DNA of 64,000 nt from Echinarachnius parma (GCA_037951105.1 JBAMJV010001315.1:1-64000); one strand, 5' to 3'; positions 11,490-22,480 are shown, counted from the stretch's first letter. Numbers and translations: made by a program. Notes: generated by a model not told the origin, from the sequence alone.

Positions 11490-12019
11490 TAGAGCTGAGT
11501 CAAATCGAATATTTTGAATTTCGAATATGAGTCGTGTAAAAACGGTCGGATATCCATTTTTTTTTCTTCACTGACTTGACTTGACTTCAATTAGAATCGG
11601 CCGTACAGTGTGATGTATAGTGTACAAACTGCTGTCAAGATGAAATACTTCGATATCTCATCATAGATTCTTCTAAATTTGGCACTCACTATATCACTTG
11701 TATATTAATCCTCTTACTGTACCTTTGGTTTATTATTTGTTTTGTTTATTTGTAATTTATGTAAAATACCTTAACTTTTGATTTTAGCAATAGGTAAGCA
11801 GGATTCAATGTGCCATTTTCTGATCGAATCTATCGAATGTAGATTAAAAAATTAAACGGGGGGGGGGGGGGGGGGCGGGGGGGGGGGGGGGGGGGGGGGA
11901 GAAGACCAAAAAATCGATATTTTTATTTTTTCCCCGGATATTCGTTACCGAAAAATTGTATTCGGTATCTGACCTTCACGGTCGGATATCGAATAGCCAT
12001 TCGATTTGACTCAGCACTA
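11490..12019. mobile_element. hAT-type MITE with 8-bp target duplication
   Basis: TAGAGCTGAGTCAAATCGAAT at the left mirrors ATTCGATTTGACTCAGCACTA at the right. The flanking octamers ATAATATC (11482-11489) and ATTATTTC (12020-12027) agree at 6 of 8 positions, fitting an aged hAT-type 8-bp duplication. A nearly pure G tract occupies about 11860-11899. The right end lies 47 bp before the splice acceptor of the ApeC-like exon. Confidence 0.8.
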
Positions 12020-12066
12020 ATTATTTCACATTCTCTTGTAATGATGTTAATCATTTGTGTTTGTAG

Positions 12067-12213
12067 GTCCATGGCATGTCGGTTACTCAGGAGTATTTCC
12101 GCTGGGACACTCAAGATGAAAACAACTTTGACAGTCAGTCGGCTGTGCATCCGTATGAAGGCTTGCAAAGCAGCGGCCACAATGTGGTCTTGCACTTCTG
12201 CTACTACTACTAG
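12067..12213 (+). CDS. Probable terminal exon of an ApeC (apextrin C-terminal) domain protein
   Basis: The sequence TTTGTGTTTGTAG (acceptor ending at 12066) is followed by 48 codons in phase 0 and TAG at 12211-12213; the frame is closed by the intronic TAG directly upstream. The peptide includes EYFRWDTQDENNFDSQSAV and ends GHNVVLHFCYYY. The W-D-x-x-D-x-N-N run, a Ser-rich turn, a Gly and then hydrophobics before Cys match my recollection of the second half of ApeC domains (WDDEDxxN...GxLPDGxY...IxFCC). ApeC proteins are secreted or cytosolic microbe-binding proteins of invertebrates. The second Cys and the usual downstream residues are missing, so the gene may be truncated or a pseudogene. 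Upstream exons were not found in the window. Confidence 0.5.
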   Translation, partial: VHGMSVTQEYFRWDTQDENNFDSQSAVHPYEGLQSSGHNVVLHFCYYY

Positions 12214-12418
12214 ACCATGACATTAAAGGTTTTTTTTTTTTCGACAAATCCGAGTATTGACGATAAAATTGCAATTGATTATGACCATGAAAATCTTAGA
12301 TTATATATTCTGAACAAAACTTTACCACATGCAAAACAAAAAATCGGTTCATATTAGTAAAGAAACATTGTTTCAAAGCTAAAGTAATGTCAATCTGGAG
12401 AGGGCGATATATATTCCC

Positions 12419-12424
12419 AATAAA
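12419..12424 (+). terminator. Candidate polyadenylation signal AATAAA for the ApeC-like exon
   Basis: AATAAA lies about 206 bp after the TAG stop, in AT-rich sequence. It is plausible as the 3' end of the terminal exon, but this hexamer is common by chance at this base composition. Confidence 0.35.
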
Positions 12425-13099
12425 GAGTTGTTTAATATTCTAAACGATTTCAACCACGTTTTCACCAACGATAACAATCATTGGTTATTGTTGGATCGCC
12501 AATCATTCAAATATAAAGATTAAAATCAACGCAATGATCATAAGCCTTTGTATTACCTTAAACATCAAGGTCGACGACCCAGCGCCCACATCAACCAAAA
12601 CAATTTTCGATTTAACTTTGAACTAATTTGCAGCATTTTTATCATACTGGAACTGTCTTCCGTTTCGTTCTAATCAATTTCATAAAGTTTTTAAATTATA
12701 ATTATGTTGTGTGGTATATTTCCGAAAACTTAAAATTTGTTTCATAGGTTAAAGAATAAGTGGTTCCGACATCTTATAAATCTCGTTACGGTTTAAAAAA
12801 AAATCAGATATAAATTTTAAATGTCTTTGAACGATATATTCAAAACATTAATCAAATTTTATCTTGTTATCAGGAGCAAAACGTGTAAAAACTGTTGGTA
12901 CTCGGTATCTCACACGGAACTCCCGGGAATAAAAAAAAATATGTAAAACATGACAACAAAACATCCCCGATTTTTAGAAGTGTCTGGTTGTGTCTAATTC
13001 TGAATGTCGAGATGTAAGGGCAACTGTGTCTTTAATATCATTGATTTCCTGCACCTGATTATGAAGTAAAAATACAGCCTTCGGAATTTATATGGATTT
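12425..13099. other. No recognisable gene or repeat
   Basis: AT-rich, non-repetitive within the window. No exon-like open frame with splice signals was seen. Confidence 0.5.
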
Positions 13100-13413
13100 A
13101 TACCGGCCGGGGGACATGTTGACTTTTCTGAATAGGTTTTTAAATAGTTGTTGATGATATCTCAATTGAGTCATTATTTTAATAAAACATTCAATAATGC
13201 AATTTGTTTAAAATGGCTGAAGCCAATTAGTTTTTAGAGTGCGCCTTCATGAGTTTGAATAGCTCTTTTTAAATGATAACAATGTATTTACATAGTCATT
13301 TATAATTGTGTATAATTTTCGAGCACGGTGGAGTTAGTTTTAGTTCATACTGTAATGATGCAGGTTTGGGTAACTAAAGGTAAGTTTTGACCAATACTCA
13401 ACTATCCCTTTAA
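13100..13413 (-). mobile_element. MITE family A, half copy (reverse), TTAA end retained
   Basis: Runs from ACCGGCCGGGGGACATG to ACTCAACTATCCCTTTAA (TTAA at 13410-13413). It is the reverse complement of the left part of the 8729-9290 copy. Its last 75 bp are included in the tandem duplication that begins at 13338. Confidence 0.75.
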
Positions 13414-14320
13414 AAATAGGTTTGTTCCTGCGTTTTTAGGTAATTAAAGGGTTTCAAAGGGTACGTAAATATTATCGAGGTGAACCTTTATTGTGTCATC
13501 TCATTTAGTAAAATATGGTGATGACATTTCTACGTCTATTTCAATATTTTTTGTTCAATTAAATTTCACTTACTACATCGTATTAAGTTACATGAACGTG
13601 CATTTCTTTACCTTTGGAAAGTGCTAAATGCAGCGTATATGATGTTATTCTTAAAAAATAAACAATGCCATCAATATACCCATGTTACGATGTTAGGTTA
13701 TTGATATTTCGTTGTTTTTTTTTCAACATTTTTTTTGTATTATTCACTTGTTTTTCTACTCTATTGTAGATGTTCATATTTTGAAATTATTCCTTTAACA
13801 ACGGTCTTTTTGATAGCTACTTATAAGGAGCTAATTATCATTCTTTAGAGGGGAAGTTTAGTTCTTGGAAGGGTCAGTATATTATCTAATTTGTCTATCG
13901 ACCTATTTGTAAGTACACAGAGAGGTATGGATGAACATATCTAAATGGAAACTGTCATTTGGTGTGTATTTTTGTTTCATTAACAGATAGGAATAAAATA
14001 AGGACGTTCTGATCTCGGGAAGTGGTCGAAAACCATTTTCAGATTAACAAAATATATTTCAGGCAGTTTACGCTTATACTATTTTAAAATGATATTTAAA
14101 ATAATGTTTTATATGTTTCTATCATATTACTTTAGTCAAATTTCGCAATATAATTATTGGAATGCCCTGACCCTGCCCAGACCTCAATTTCCCCATTATC
14201 ATTAACATGCTTTAATAGCAATTCAATGCTTGAATGCTATTTTTCACCTTTGCTATTCACATATCAAATTGTAAGATCTTATATTCTAATACGATGGGTG
14301 TATAATCAGTGTTATATCTA
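13338..14320. repeat. Tandem duplication, unit 1 (983 bp)
   Basis: Matches 14333-15314 almost throughout with an offset of 995 bp, separated by a 12-bp spacer (GTTATCTATATC). Shared landmarks include TTTAGAGGGGAAGTTTAGTT, GACGTTCTGATCTCGGGAAG and TATAATCAGTGTTATATCTA. The few differences are substitutions and small indels. No coding potential seen. Confidence 0.9.
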
Positions 14321-14332
14321 GTTATCTATATC

Positions 14333-15314
14333 TTTTAGTTTATACTGTAATGATGTAGGTTTGGGTAACTAAAGGTAAGTTTGACAAATACTCAACTATC
14401 CCTTTAAAAATAGGTTTGTTCCTGCGTTTTTAGCTAATTAAAGGGTTTCAAAGGGTACGTAAATATTATCGAGGTGAATCTTTATTGTGTCATCTTATTT
14501 CGTAAAATATAGTGATGACATTTCTACGTCTATTTCAATATGTTTTGTTCAATTAAATTACACTTACTACATCGTATTAAGTTACATGAGCGTGCATTTC
14601 TTTACCTTGTGAAAGTGCTTAATGCAGCGTATATGAATATCGTTCTCTAAAAAATAAACAATGCCATCAATATACCCATGTTACGATGTTAGGTTATTGA
14701 TATTTCGTTTTTTTGAACATTTTTTTGTATTATTCACTTGTTTTTCTACTCTATTGTAGATGTTCATATTTTGAAATTATTCCTTTAACAAAGATCGGTT
14801 CGATAGCTACTTATAAGGAGCTAATTATCATTCTTTAGAGGGGAAGTTTAGTTCTGGGAAGGGTCAGTATATTATCTAATTTGTCTATCGACCTCTTTGT
14901 AAGTACACAGAGAGGTATGGATGAACATTTCTAAATGGAAACTGTTATGTGGTGTGTATTTTCTCATTAACAAATATTATGAATATAATATATAAGGACG
15001 TTCTGATCTCGGGAAGTGGTCGAAAACTTTTTTCAGGTTAACAAAATATATTTCAGGCAGTTTAAGCTTATAGTATTTTAAAATGATATCAAAAATAGTG
15101 TTTTATATGTTTCTATCATATTACTTTAGTCAAATTTCGCAATATAATTATTGGAATGTCCTGATTCTTCCCAGAACTCAATTTCCCCATCATCATTAAC
15201 ATGCTGAAATAGCAATTCAATGCTTGAATGCTATTTTTCACCTTTGCTATTCACATATCAAATTGTAAGATCTTATATTCTAATACGATTGGTGTATAAT
15301 CAGTGTTATATCTA
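14333..15314. repeat. Tandem duplication, unit 2 (982 bp)
   Basis: Second copy of the segment at 13338-14320. It starts inside the family-A MITE (TTTTAGTTTATACTG) and ends at the same TATATCTA as unit 1, so both copies have the same breakpoints. Confidence 0.9.
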
Positions 15315-15703
15315 CTTTATCATGATGGTTATTGTATTAATCTTGGTTTCGTTGCATTAAAAATGTATTGAAGATAACGGTGCCTATCAAGGTGACTCGA
15401 AGTCATACAATGCCAAATTAATGAAAATTATTGTGTTTGAATAAACCTCCCCACGGATGAGAACATTAGAACCATGTCAGAGGAAAGGCCCTAGGTAATT
15501 GTTCCAAGTTCATCGTGCCACTGACCGTCAACCAGTGCTAGCATGCTGGTATGTCGCTGTACAGAAACCAGGTTCAAGTCTAAGATGGTTATTTTGTTCT
15601 AACTTATTAAATTTACATATTTATTATTCAATCTTATATCAGAAAAAGTAAAGGCTACAATTTCAAAATGAATAAGTTGATAAAGATGATATTTTTCTGG
15701 TCC
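15315..15703. other. No recognisable gene or repeat
   Basis: Unique-looking sequence. I found no exon, RNA gene or shared repeat. Confidence 0.5.
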
Positions 15704-16048
15704 TGGGGGTATTTCACAGAGATCCTAAGTTGATCTTAGCACTAAGATGGTCTTAAATATTATGGAAAGCCATTAGTGTCTTGAGACATTTTTGTCAAAG
15801 TCAAGTTGAAATGCATAAAATGTTGATTCAAATCATACATGTTTTCTAATTATGAAAGTGATTTCATGAATTTTATGTGAAGATTATGAATCTCTTTGAT
15901 AATTAGAAAATATATACGATTTGAATCAAATTTGTATGCATGTCAACATAACTTTTATAAAAACTGTTTCAAGACACTAATGGCTTTCCATAATATTTAA
16001 GACCATCTTAGTGCTAAGATCAACTTAGGATCTCTGTGAAACACTCCC
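15704..16048. mobile_element. Foldback MITE with ~78-bp inverted arms
   Basis: The left arm (TTTCACAGAGATCCTAAGTT to ATTAGTGTCTTGA) and the right arm (TCAAGACACTAATGG to AACTTAGGATCTCTGTGAAA) are near-perfect reverse complements of about 78 bp. The central part also folds through GTTTTCTAATTAT and GATAATTAGAAAAT. No ORF. Confidence 0.9.
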
Positions 16049-16267
16049 TGCTTACATTGTATGTTGTTTGTTTATTTAGGATGACCTTATAACATGCTTC
16101 ATCAAAATATCTCTCTCGGAATCATGTTTTTTTTAATATAATAAACCGATGTAAAGTAAGATACTTTTTAAGAATATGCTATCATTTTATCTTTTTCAAT
16201 ATTTCTAATACTCTATGAGAAAGAAAAAAAAATAAATAAAATGGTGAATGGTATTGTTTTCGTCTTA

Positions 16268-16851
16268 CGAGGGGCGACTGAAAAGTTTTGAGCCTAACAT
16301 AGAAAAGATTGAGATATGACAACCAAATTTGGTCCATAAAATCTTTCACATATCTTAAGCCTACCCACCAAATTTCTTGGTCATAGCAATCTTTATCCTT
16401 ATTTTACAAGACCCTGAACTTTGTGTATCAGGTGTTCATACAAATCTTGAATATCGAGTGTTTGCAGCAGATGCAGAATGTCAAGAGAGAACTTGGCACT
16501 CTTTCAGGCTAGCCCAACCGATTTCCTCGAACGATTTGTGACTATGGATGAGACTTGGGTTCATCACTATCAGCCTGAGACCAAGAAGCAGTCAAAGCAA
16601 TGGAATCATCCCATGTCACCAATTCAAAAGAAGGCCAACGTCACACATTCTGCTGGCAAGGTTATGCAAAGTTTTTTTTATGAACACCTGATACACAAAG
16701 TTCAGGGTCCTGTAAAATAAGGATAAAGATTGCTATGACCAAGAAATTTGGTGGGTAGGCTTAAGATATGTGAAAGATTTTATGGATCAAATTTGGTCGT
16801 CATATCTCAATCCTTTCTGTGTTAGGCTCAAAACTTTTCAGTCGCCCCTCG
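16268..16851 (+). mobile_element. Internally deleted mariner element with ~175-bp terminal inverted repeats
   Basis: CGAGGGGCGACTGAAAAGTT opens the element and AACTTTTCAGTCGCCCCTCG closes it, with TA on each side (16266-16267 and 16852-16853). The inverted match continues about 175 bp, through AGGACCCTGAACTTTGTGTA to GTGTTCATA, which is unusually long for mariner. The middle retains a fragment of transposase gene. Confidence 0.92.
16478..16720 (+). pseudogene. Mariner transposase fragment
   Basis: The frame reads FVTMDETWVHHYQPETKKQS, KQW.HP.SP and SAGKVM, the hallmark segment around the first catalytic aspartate (MDETW) of mariner D,D34D transposases. The N-terminal DNA-binding part and the second and third catalytic aspartates are gone, replaced directly by the right inverted repeat. 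It cannot be active. Such deletion derivatives can be moved by a full-length enzyme encoded elsewhere. Confidence 0.9.
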
Positions 16852-17121
16852 TATTGTCTTTTTATTCATGTAAATATGAATTATGATGGTCTGTCCAGGT
16901 GAAGCAGAGAGATATTGCTTTTGTGTGGATAGATAACCCCTCTGTGGGAATTCCCCCCCCCCCCCCCCCCCACAACCCCCGGGGTAACTCCCAACATGAC
17001 TGTTTATGCACCCGCGTCCAAACGAGCGTCGAAAGGTTTTTCCTTTAAAAAGGGATGGTTTCAGCACTCATTATAAAAAAAAAACCACCAAAAAGGTAAT
17101 ATACCTTTTCAGGTTCACACG
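16852..17121. other. Spacer with poly-C run
   Basis: A C run at about 16951-16970 and purine-rich sequence, ending in TTCACACG at 17114-17121, which is the left target duplication of the next palindrome. No gene seen. Confidence 0.5.
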
Positions 17122-17299
17122 TAGTCTAGTTCTAGACCCTCGGAAATTGATCTCCGTCACCCCGAAGAGCGCTGCTAAAAAAAGAGATCTGTATTCATCG
17201 ATTGATCGCGCGACCCGTCGATGAATACAGATCTCTCTTTCTTAGCAGCGCTTATCGGGGGGACGGAGATCAATTTCCGAGGGTCTAGAACTAGACTTG
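17122..17299. mobile_element. Near-perfect 178-bp palindrome flanked by 8-bp direct repeat
   Basis: GTCTAGTTCTAGACCCTCGG at 17124 is mirrored by CCGAGGGTCTAGAACTAGAC ending at 17296. The arms of about 85 bp are interrupted by very few mismatches and meet around GATTGATCGCGCGACCCGTC. TTCACACG occurs on both sides (17114-17121 and 17300-17307), fitting an 8-bp target duplication and hence hAT- or MULE-type mobilisation. Confidence 0.85.
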
Positions 17300-17545
17300 T
17301 TCACACGACGTTCTCGACGTAAGGGTCCATTTCAGAGGTTGATGGTCACGTGTGGGTAGCACCCCATAAACAATATGGGGCAAGGTAGACAGTATCAAAT
17401 ATATCAAATGCATAGCCAGGATAATAACGGAGCTACGGAGGGGGATGGGGGCGTGAGTGTCCACCCCACTCCCCCCCCTTCTCCCCCTCCCACTCGAAAA
17501 GCCTGGTAATCCACACCAAGAGTACTTGTCTGACTTTTCCTTTAA
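17300..17545. other. No recognisable gene
   Basis: Contains a GC-rich block with C runs at 17460-17500. Nothing assigned. Confidence 0.45.
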
Positions 17546-17764
17546 AACAAAACAAAAAACACACACATACATAACCTGTGAATATAAAACACAATGTATG
17601 TGTTAGTGTGCGTGTGTGTGTGTTTGTGTGTGTGTATATGTACATCCACACACAAACACACACACGCACACACACACACACGCTCACACACACACACTCA
17701 AACACACCCACCCTTACACACACATATACACACTCACGTACAGACATGTACAAACGCACAAACA

Positions 17765-17804
<40 letters not shown>

Positions 17805-17925
17805 CACAAACTTACACACAACCACAAACACGCACATACACACACACTTATAAACACACACAAACATAAACGCGCATACGTATGCGTACACTCACAAACA
17901 CACACATACACACACGTACCCACAC
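17546..17925. repeat. (CA)n-rich microsatellite, ~380 bp
   Basis: Imperfect CA/CACA repeats with a GT-rich stretch at 17600-17640. All six frames stay open as His/Thr or Cys/Val strings, so no gene should be called here. Confidence 0.95.
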
Positions 17926-17999
17926 CACAGTTGCATTAATATCCAATATACATAAATATATACACACGTATGAAGCACACACATACAGTATATGTTAAT

Positions 18000-18410
18000 A
18001 ATTCTCAGATTACGTCATTCTGAAGACGGCGTACAGATTTGCCTGCAATCAATTTCGCAATTTTTTTCCCCACAGCTGTAATTTGCAGATAACATTTGTT
18101 TTTTCCCCATTCGAGTTCAGTTAACGATGATTCGATTTTTTTTTTTGCATTCGATAGTAAAACTGTCATGTAGTTTTTAGCGAGACATTTCGTGAATACG
18201 TAATGCAGCCGTCCGTGAAATCTGTTGGCGAAATTGAATGCAAATAGTGTGTTTAAATGGAATGGTAAAATTGGTAAATCACTCGACTGTAAAGCTAAAT
18301 GAATAATAATACAATTTTGAACCACACTTGCAAGCCTTCAGTTCAATTTTGCGAAATTGAACGACATATGAGAACATATGAGAAGCTTACGAAATTGGCC
18401 GAGAAAACAT
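18000..18410. repeat. Interspersed repeat shared with 39950-40110
   Basis: CAAGCCTTCAGTTCAATTT and GAAGCTTACGAAATTG at 18330-18400 correspond to CAAGCCTTCAGCTCAATTTC and AAAGCTTACGAAATTGACC at 40028-40103. No ends were identified. Confidence 0.6.
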
Positions 18411-18416
18411 AATTTA

Positions 18417-18617
18417 ATTATCAAAGTGGCACGGACAAGGCCAATAGAGGACGCTAATCATATTACGCACGAGACAAACTATACTTAGCTTAGTTTGCGA
18501 AGGCCCGAAGCTTATACAGAAGCTCCACTATTACAGTTTGTATATACGGCGCGTCTCGTGCGTAGCGCGCGCGTTATATGACTAGCGTCCTCTATCGGTC
18601 TTGTCCCTGCCACTTTA
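18417..18617. mobile_element. TTAA-type MITE family G (GC-rich), copy 1
   Basis: CAAAGTGGCACGGACAAGGC is mirrored by GGTCTTGTCCCTGCCACTTTAA. The internal blocks GAGGACGCTAATCATATTACG and CGCGTTATATGACTAGCGTC are also inverted, so the element is a foldback. Another copy with TTAA at both ends lies in intron 2 of the selenoprotein gene (42037-42243). Confidence 0.75.
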
Positions 18618-18643
18618 ACAATAACAAACGTGAACAGTTGTAT

Positions 18644-18800
18644 TTAAAGTTGCGCGGATAAGACATATAGCGGGCCGGGGAAAAAATAACTCAGCCTCCT
18701 GCATTGGGCCGCGCCATGACAGTCAACTAGGCTAGAACGAACGTGCTGCTAAAACGGGCTACCATTAGTTTGTACAGACGGCGCGTCTCGCTCTTGCGCT
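18644..18800 (-). mobile_element. Half copy of MITE family G
   Basis: TTAAAGTTGCGCGGATAAG, GGGCCGGGGAAAAAAT and GTTTGTACAGACGGCG match the right half of the 42037-42243 copy in reverse. The other half is missing. Confidence 0.65.
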
Positions 18801-18928
18801 GGGTATCCCACTCTTACGGGATCATAATCTCCATTACCGGAAATCGCCGTTTTGGTCCTTAATCCGTCACTGCATATTGGATTGCAAATTCGTTGCAGAA
18901 ACGCTTTCCAATTCAATCAAAAATAATA

Positions 18929-19075
18929 ATAGCCGCATTCACACGATGAAAGCCAATCTCGTGGTTATCTTGTGGTTATCTTTTGGTTTGCAATTCTTAA
19001 GAATATCTTGTGGTTAGCGCTCGTGTAAACACGCAGAACTCGTGGTTATCTTGTGGTTTGCAAACCATAAAGTAA
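18929..19075 (+). repeat. Fragment of the AATAGCCGCATTC foldback family
   Basis: AATAGCCGCATTCACACGAT and CTCGTGGTTATCTTGTGGTT recur in the large palindromic block at 43795-44830. This copy lacks the right inverted end. Confidence 0.75.
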
Positions 19076-19391
19076 TACTAGTTGGTGAAATTTTAGTATC
19101 ATTGCATGTGTAATGGTTAGCATATATTCAAAACGGGTTAACTGGCATCACAGTGTTATCACTACTTTTATTGTATGTAATTATGGTTTAGAAAATCACG
19201 TAATTAAATGGCCAAAGTGGGGCTAGCTTATAGTGACAAAACAATAAAGCCTTTAACCTAGGTAAAGTAAAATTCCAGAACACACGATTGAAATTATATA
19301 ATTTATGAATGTGAATTATGTATAATGTCAAATGAAAGTATAATCTTTCGTCAATGCTTGTCAGTGCTCGCGTGTTGTGTTTGTGTGTGTG
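19076..19391. other. No recognisable gene
   Basis: AT-rich sequence ending in a TG run whose last eight bases form the target duplication of the next element. Confidence 0.45.
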
Positions 19392-19585
19392 CAGTGGCGT
19401 AGCTACGGGGGGGGGGGGGGGTGGGGGTGGCACGTGCCCCCCAATAATTTCGAAAAAAACAATAGAAACCATATAAGGGGAAATTTGTTGAAAAAACAAA
19501 AAAATACACAAAAAAAAGTGTGCCCCCCAATAATTTTCGTGCCCCCCCCCCCCCCCCCAATCAGTCCGACCACACTACGCCACTG
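19392..19585. mobile_element. hAT-type MITE (CAGTGGCGTAG ends) with TGTGTGTG target duplication
   Basis: CAGTGGCGTAGCTACGGGG at the left and CACACTACGCCACTG at the right are inverted, and TGTGTGTG flanks both ends (19384-19391 and 19586-19593). The interior is a G run, a CCCCCCAATAATTTTCG-type block and a C run. Left-end sequences of the same kind occur at 29859, 39719, 54993, 57004 and 59025. Confidence 0.85.
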
Positions 19586-19664
19586 TGTGTGTGTGCCATC
19601 TGAATGTGTGCGCTTCGGTAATTAAGTCAGCTTTGCCAAGTCAAAGGAGTGAAATATATAGATA

Positions 19665-19750
19665 TAAAAAATCGCCCCGCCTCCCCCATGTATTCCCCCC
19701 TGTAATTTATGTCGTAATAATAATGTTTTTCATAAAGAAGGGAAGTAAAT
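19665..19750. repeat. Left arm of a distant inverted repeat (partner 21495-21590)
   Basis: ATCGCCCCGCCTCCCCCATG and GTCGTAATAATAATGTTTTTC are found inverted at 21495-21590, 1.8 kb away. They could be the termini of one element of about 1.9 kb, or two opposite copies of a repeat; no target duplication was found. Confidence 0.7.
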
Positions 19751-21494
19751 ACGTGTATGGTTGATGTTGCCCCTCAATAATTGACAAGTAAAACTGAACA
19801 TTGGGAAATCTGTGCTTATATTATTTTTGTATACTAATTATTATTCTAAAATCACAATCAATCACCTGTATATAATATCTTCACATTCCTCATCCTCCAT
19901 TTAATGGAGTAACCATACAAGTATTTGTGCCTCGCCATCCGCAGGGGAGCCAGAAGTCGCAAGATGTCGAACCTCAGAAATCACGATTGATTTGAAATTG
20001 CATGAAAAAGTGAAAAAAAATATTATTGCCTCATGCATTTCCCTGATATCTGTTCTACCGGTACGCAAAATATCCAGTAAAAATATCCAGTGGAAAGGTA
20101 AAAATTAAGCAGAGTTTTGAAGCATGTTTTTTGCAGGTTTGAAAAGTTTGTGTTCCAAAATTATTTGCCACTAAAAGCGATCGATATCAAGCTCCGCCTC
20201 TTAACAACCCCTTTGTGCTAAGTTGGAATCTCGGTAGCCGTCAAGAACGGCCAGCGCACATCGAGATTCTTTAATCCCTATTGACTGCGCGGTCGCTTGC
20301 ACGGAGATTAGTAATCCAAATGGCCTCCATTGTATAGTGGCCCTATTGAGTTTGACAAAGTATGTTTATGACAATACGACCAAAGTCCTATCCAATTAAC
20401 TGCACACCCACCCCCCCCCCCCCCCCCCCTCCAACCTCATACACTATGTACACCACTGGTTGAGTGTGAGTATTATATAGATTAAAGAATTGGGCCCTGT
20501 AACATAACATTCATTAATCGTATGTAGAATTAATTTGTCGTACTAAATATTTAAGTAGTTCATAATAATTTTATAATAAGGCATACCCCCCCCCCCCCAC
20601 CACACCACCAAAAAAAAACAAAAAAAAAACGCTATTTAGAGCTTGTTTTAAGTTGGCTAAAGCACAATCCCACTCTTTTATATACCCTCATTTTGAAGTT
20701 GACCGAGGCTCGCCTCCGTTACTTAGACACCTGTTTCAAAATTTGCTAAGGGACATCCCCGGGCATCCCCGCCAAAAGAACGAAAACAAACCCTGTACCA
20801 ACGGATCCCCCCCCCCCCCCCTCCCCCTTTGGTACCTGGGGCCTCCCCCTCCAAAATGTCTAGCTTCGATACCCCGTTTTACTTTTCACGTATCAACATA
20901 CTGTTCTTTGTAATAGTTTTTACATTACGCACCAGACGCAAGTTTGCATTCCTAAAATCAAACTGCCAGTCAATACTGATTAATCGAACAATAAACAGAG
21001 CCAGAGCGGAATCCCTTTTGTTACCTGAAAGTGCTCGCTATTGTATCATGTGCTCGATGTGTACAGTTTATCGTTCCAAACCCACTTAAATTGTAATTAA
21101 ATCTGTTCATATCTCTACAATGCATGGATAATATTCAACAGTTTCTGGAGGGAAGGTGTATATCATACATATTTACTGATATGCAAGTTTTCAAGAAAAT
21201 TGAATAAAGGTTGCTACGACATTCTATTCATGCAATCGGTTCATTTATGGCCTGCTTAAAACGCTAATTTCACTTTCGAAATGGATGTAAAGTTTCTTGA
21301 GCTATTTTCTCGGCATCTTATTTCCAGACCGTTCAATATTTGCCTTAGAAAAGCGTCAATAACTCCGCGTTGCAGAATCATTATGATACAAACTTTATAT
21401 CATATTAAAGCTTAGATATTGCTGAATCGAACTAAATACAAATCCAGAAAATCAACTTTGTCGACTTCTGGTTCTTCTACGTAGGACGGGTCAC
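19751..21494. other. Non-coding stretch with C runs, between two inverted arms
   Basis: C runs occur near 20408-20429, 20586-20598 and 20807-20825. No transposase, exon or RNA gene was recognised. Short open frames around 20653-21089 lack domains or splice context. Confidence 0.5.
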
Positions 21495-21590
21495 ATTTAC
21501 TTCCCTTCTATATGAACAACATTATTATTACGATATTAATTACAGGGGGCGGGGGGAATACATGGGGGAGGCGGGGCGAAATTGATTTTT
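21495..21590. repeat. Right arm of the 19665-19750 inverted repeat
   Basis: TTACTTCCCTTCTAT, TATTATTACGATATTAATTA and CATGGGGGAGGCGGGGCGA mirror the left arm. Confidence 0.7.
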
Positions 21591-22119
21591 TGTTTTCTGT
21601 TTGGATCGTGGTCAAATGCCAATCAGATGATCATTTACATTATTATAGCTAAATACTAGATCCTACAATCTGAAAAACGAGAAATTATAAAAGTAGCCTC
21701 GAAAGTTGGAAAAGTATAATTATAACCCCCGAAAACTATACCATAAAATTAGAAAGGGAGCCCCCGCAATCAAAATATTAATTTTCCCCTGATTAATTGT
21801 AATAATTTTGTCCCAATACTGCCCCCCCCCCCCCTCCCCACACACACATACACACACACAAAAGGGGTAGGACTATAGAAAAATATAACAAAATAACCAG
21901 CAAACTGGCACTGAATGGGCGTAGATTTGTGTGTAAAATTACTGAGAATGAGCCCGATATTCAAAGTGATATTCATGCAATCATATTTAAAATGGCATCC
22001 TTGATTATTACCAATTAAATTGACAATTATGTCTTGAGTATGAACGTTAACATTTTAATCTTCTCGCACTACTTTTCATTCATTTCCTATACACGCGTAT
22101 ATCGACATGCGCAATGGAT
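21591..22119. other. No recognisable gene; C run and short CA tract
   Basis: C run at about 21821-21838 followed by CACACACATACACACACAC. The 3' tail of the next LINE begins near 22120. Confidence 0.5.
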
Positions 22120-22480
22120 GGGTGCTTGTTTGTTTGTTTGTTTATTTCCGAAATCACAACAATAAATACAGCAATGAAGTGCAACGGGGGATGACCCAAT
22201 TCAGCAGAATTGAAAAAACAAAACCGCTGTTCTTCCTTGGGGTCCCACAATTAGATATAGTATATACAATTAAACGTCTATATACAATGATTGCAACATA
22301 GAAAAATTATAATTTCATAAATTATTCCATATTATGTACACTAAATTAAAATTGGTGACAAATATTATATAAACACTTCCTATTGAGAACAAATAATTCC
22401 AACGCCATTTGAACAATTCCATAAGAGTTAAGGAAAGAGAGAGAAAAGAGTAAAACAGGGAACTGCAAATATTTACAATT

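Noticed and set aside
12083-12274. Minus-strand frame with C-x2-C and H-x-C residues over the ApeC-like exon
   Set aside because: It is antisense to the exon and runs through the acceptor and the downstream T run; the + strand frame has both an acceptor and a better protein pattern.
17433-17939. Cys/Val- and His/Thr-rich frames of 90-150 codons
   Set aside because: They are produced by the CA/GT microsatellite; likewise 9358-9826 and 51182-51449.
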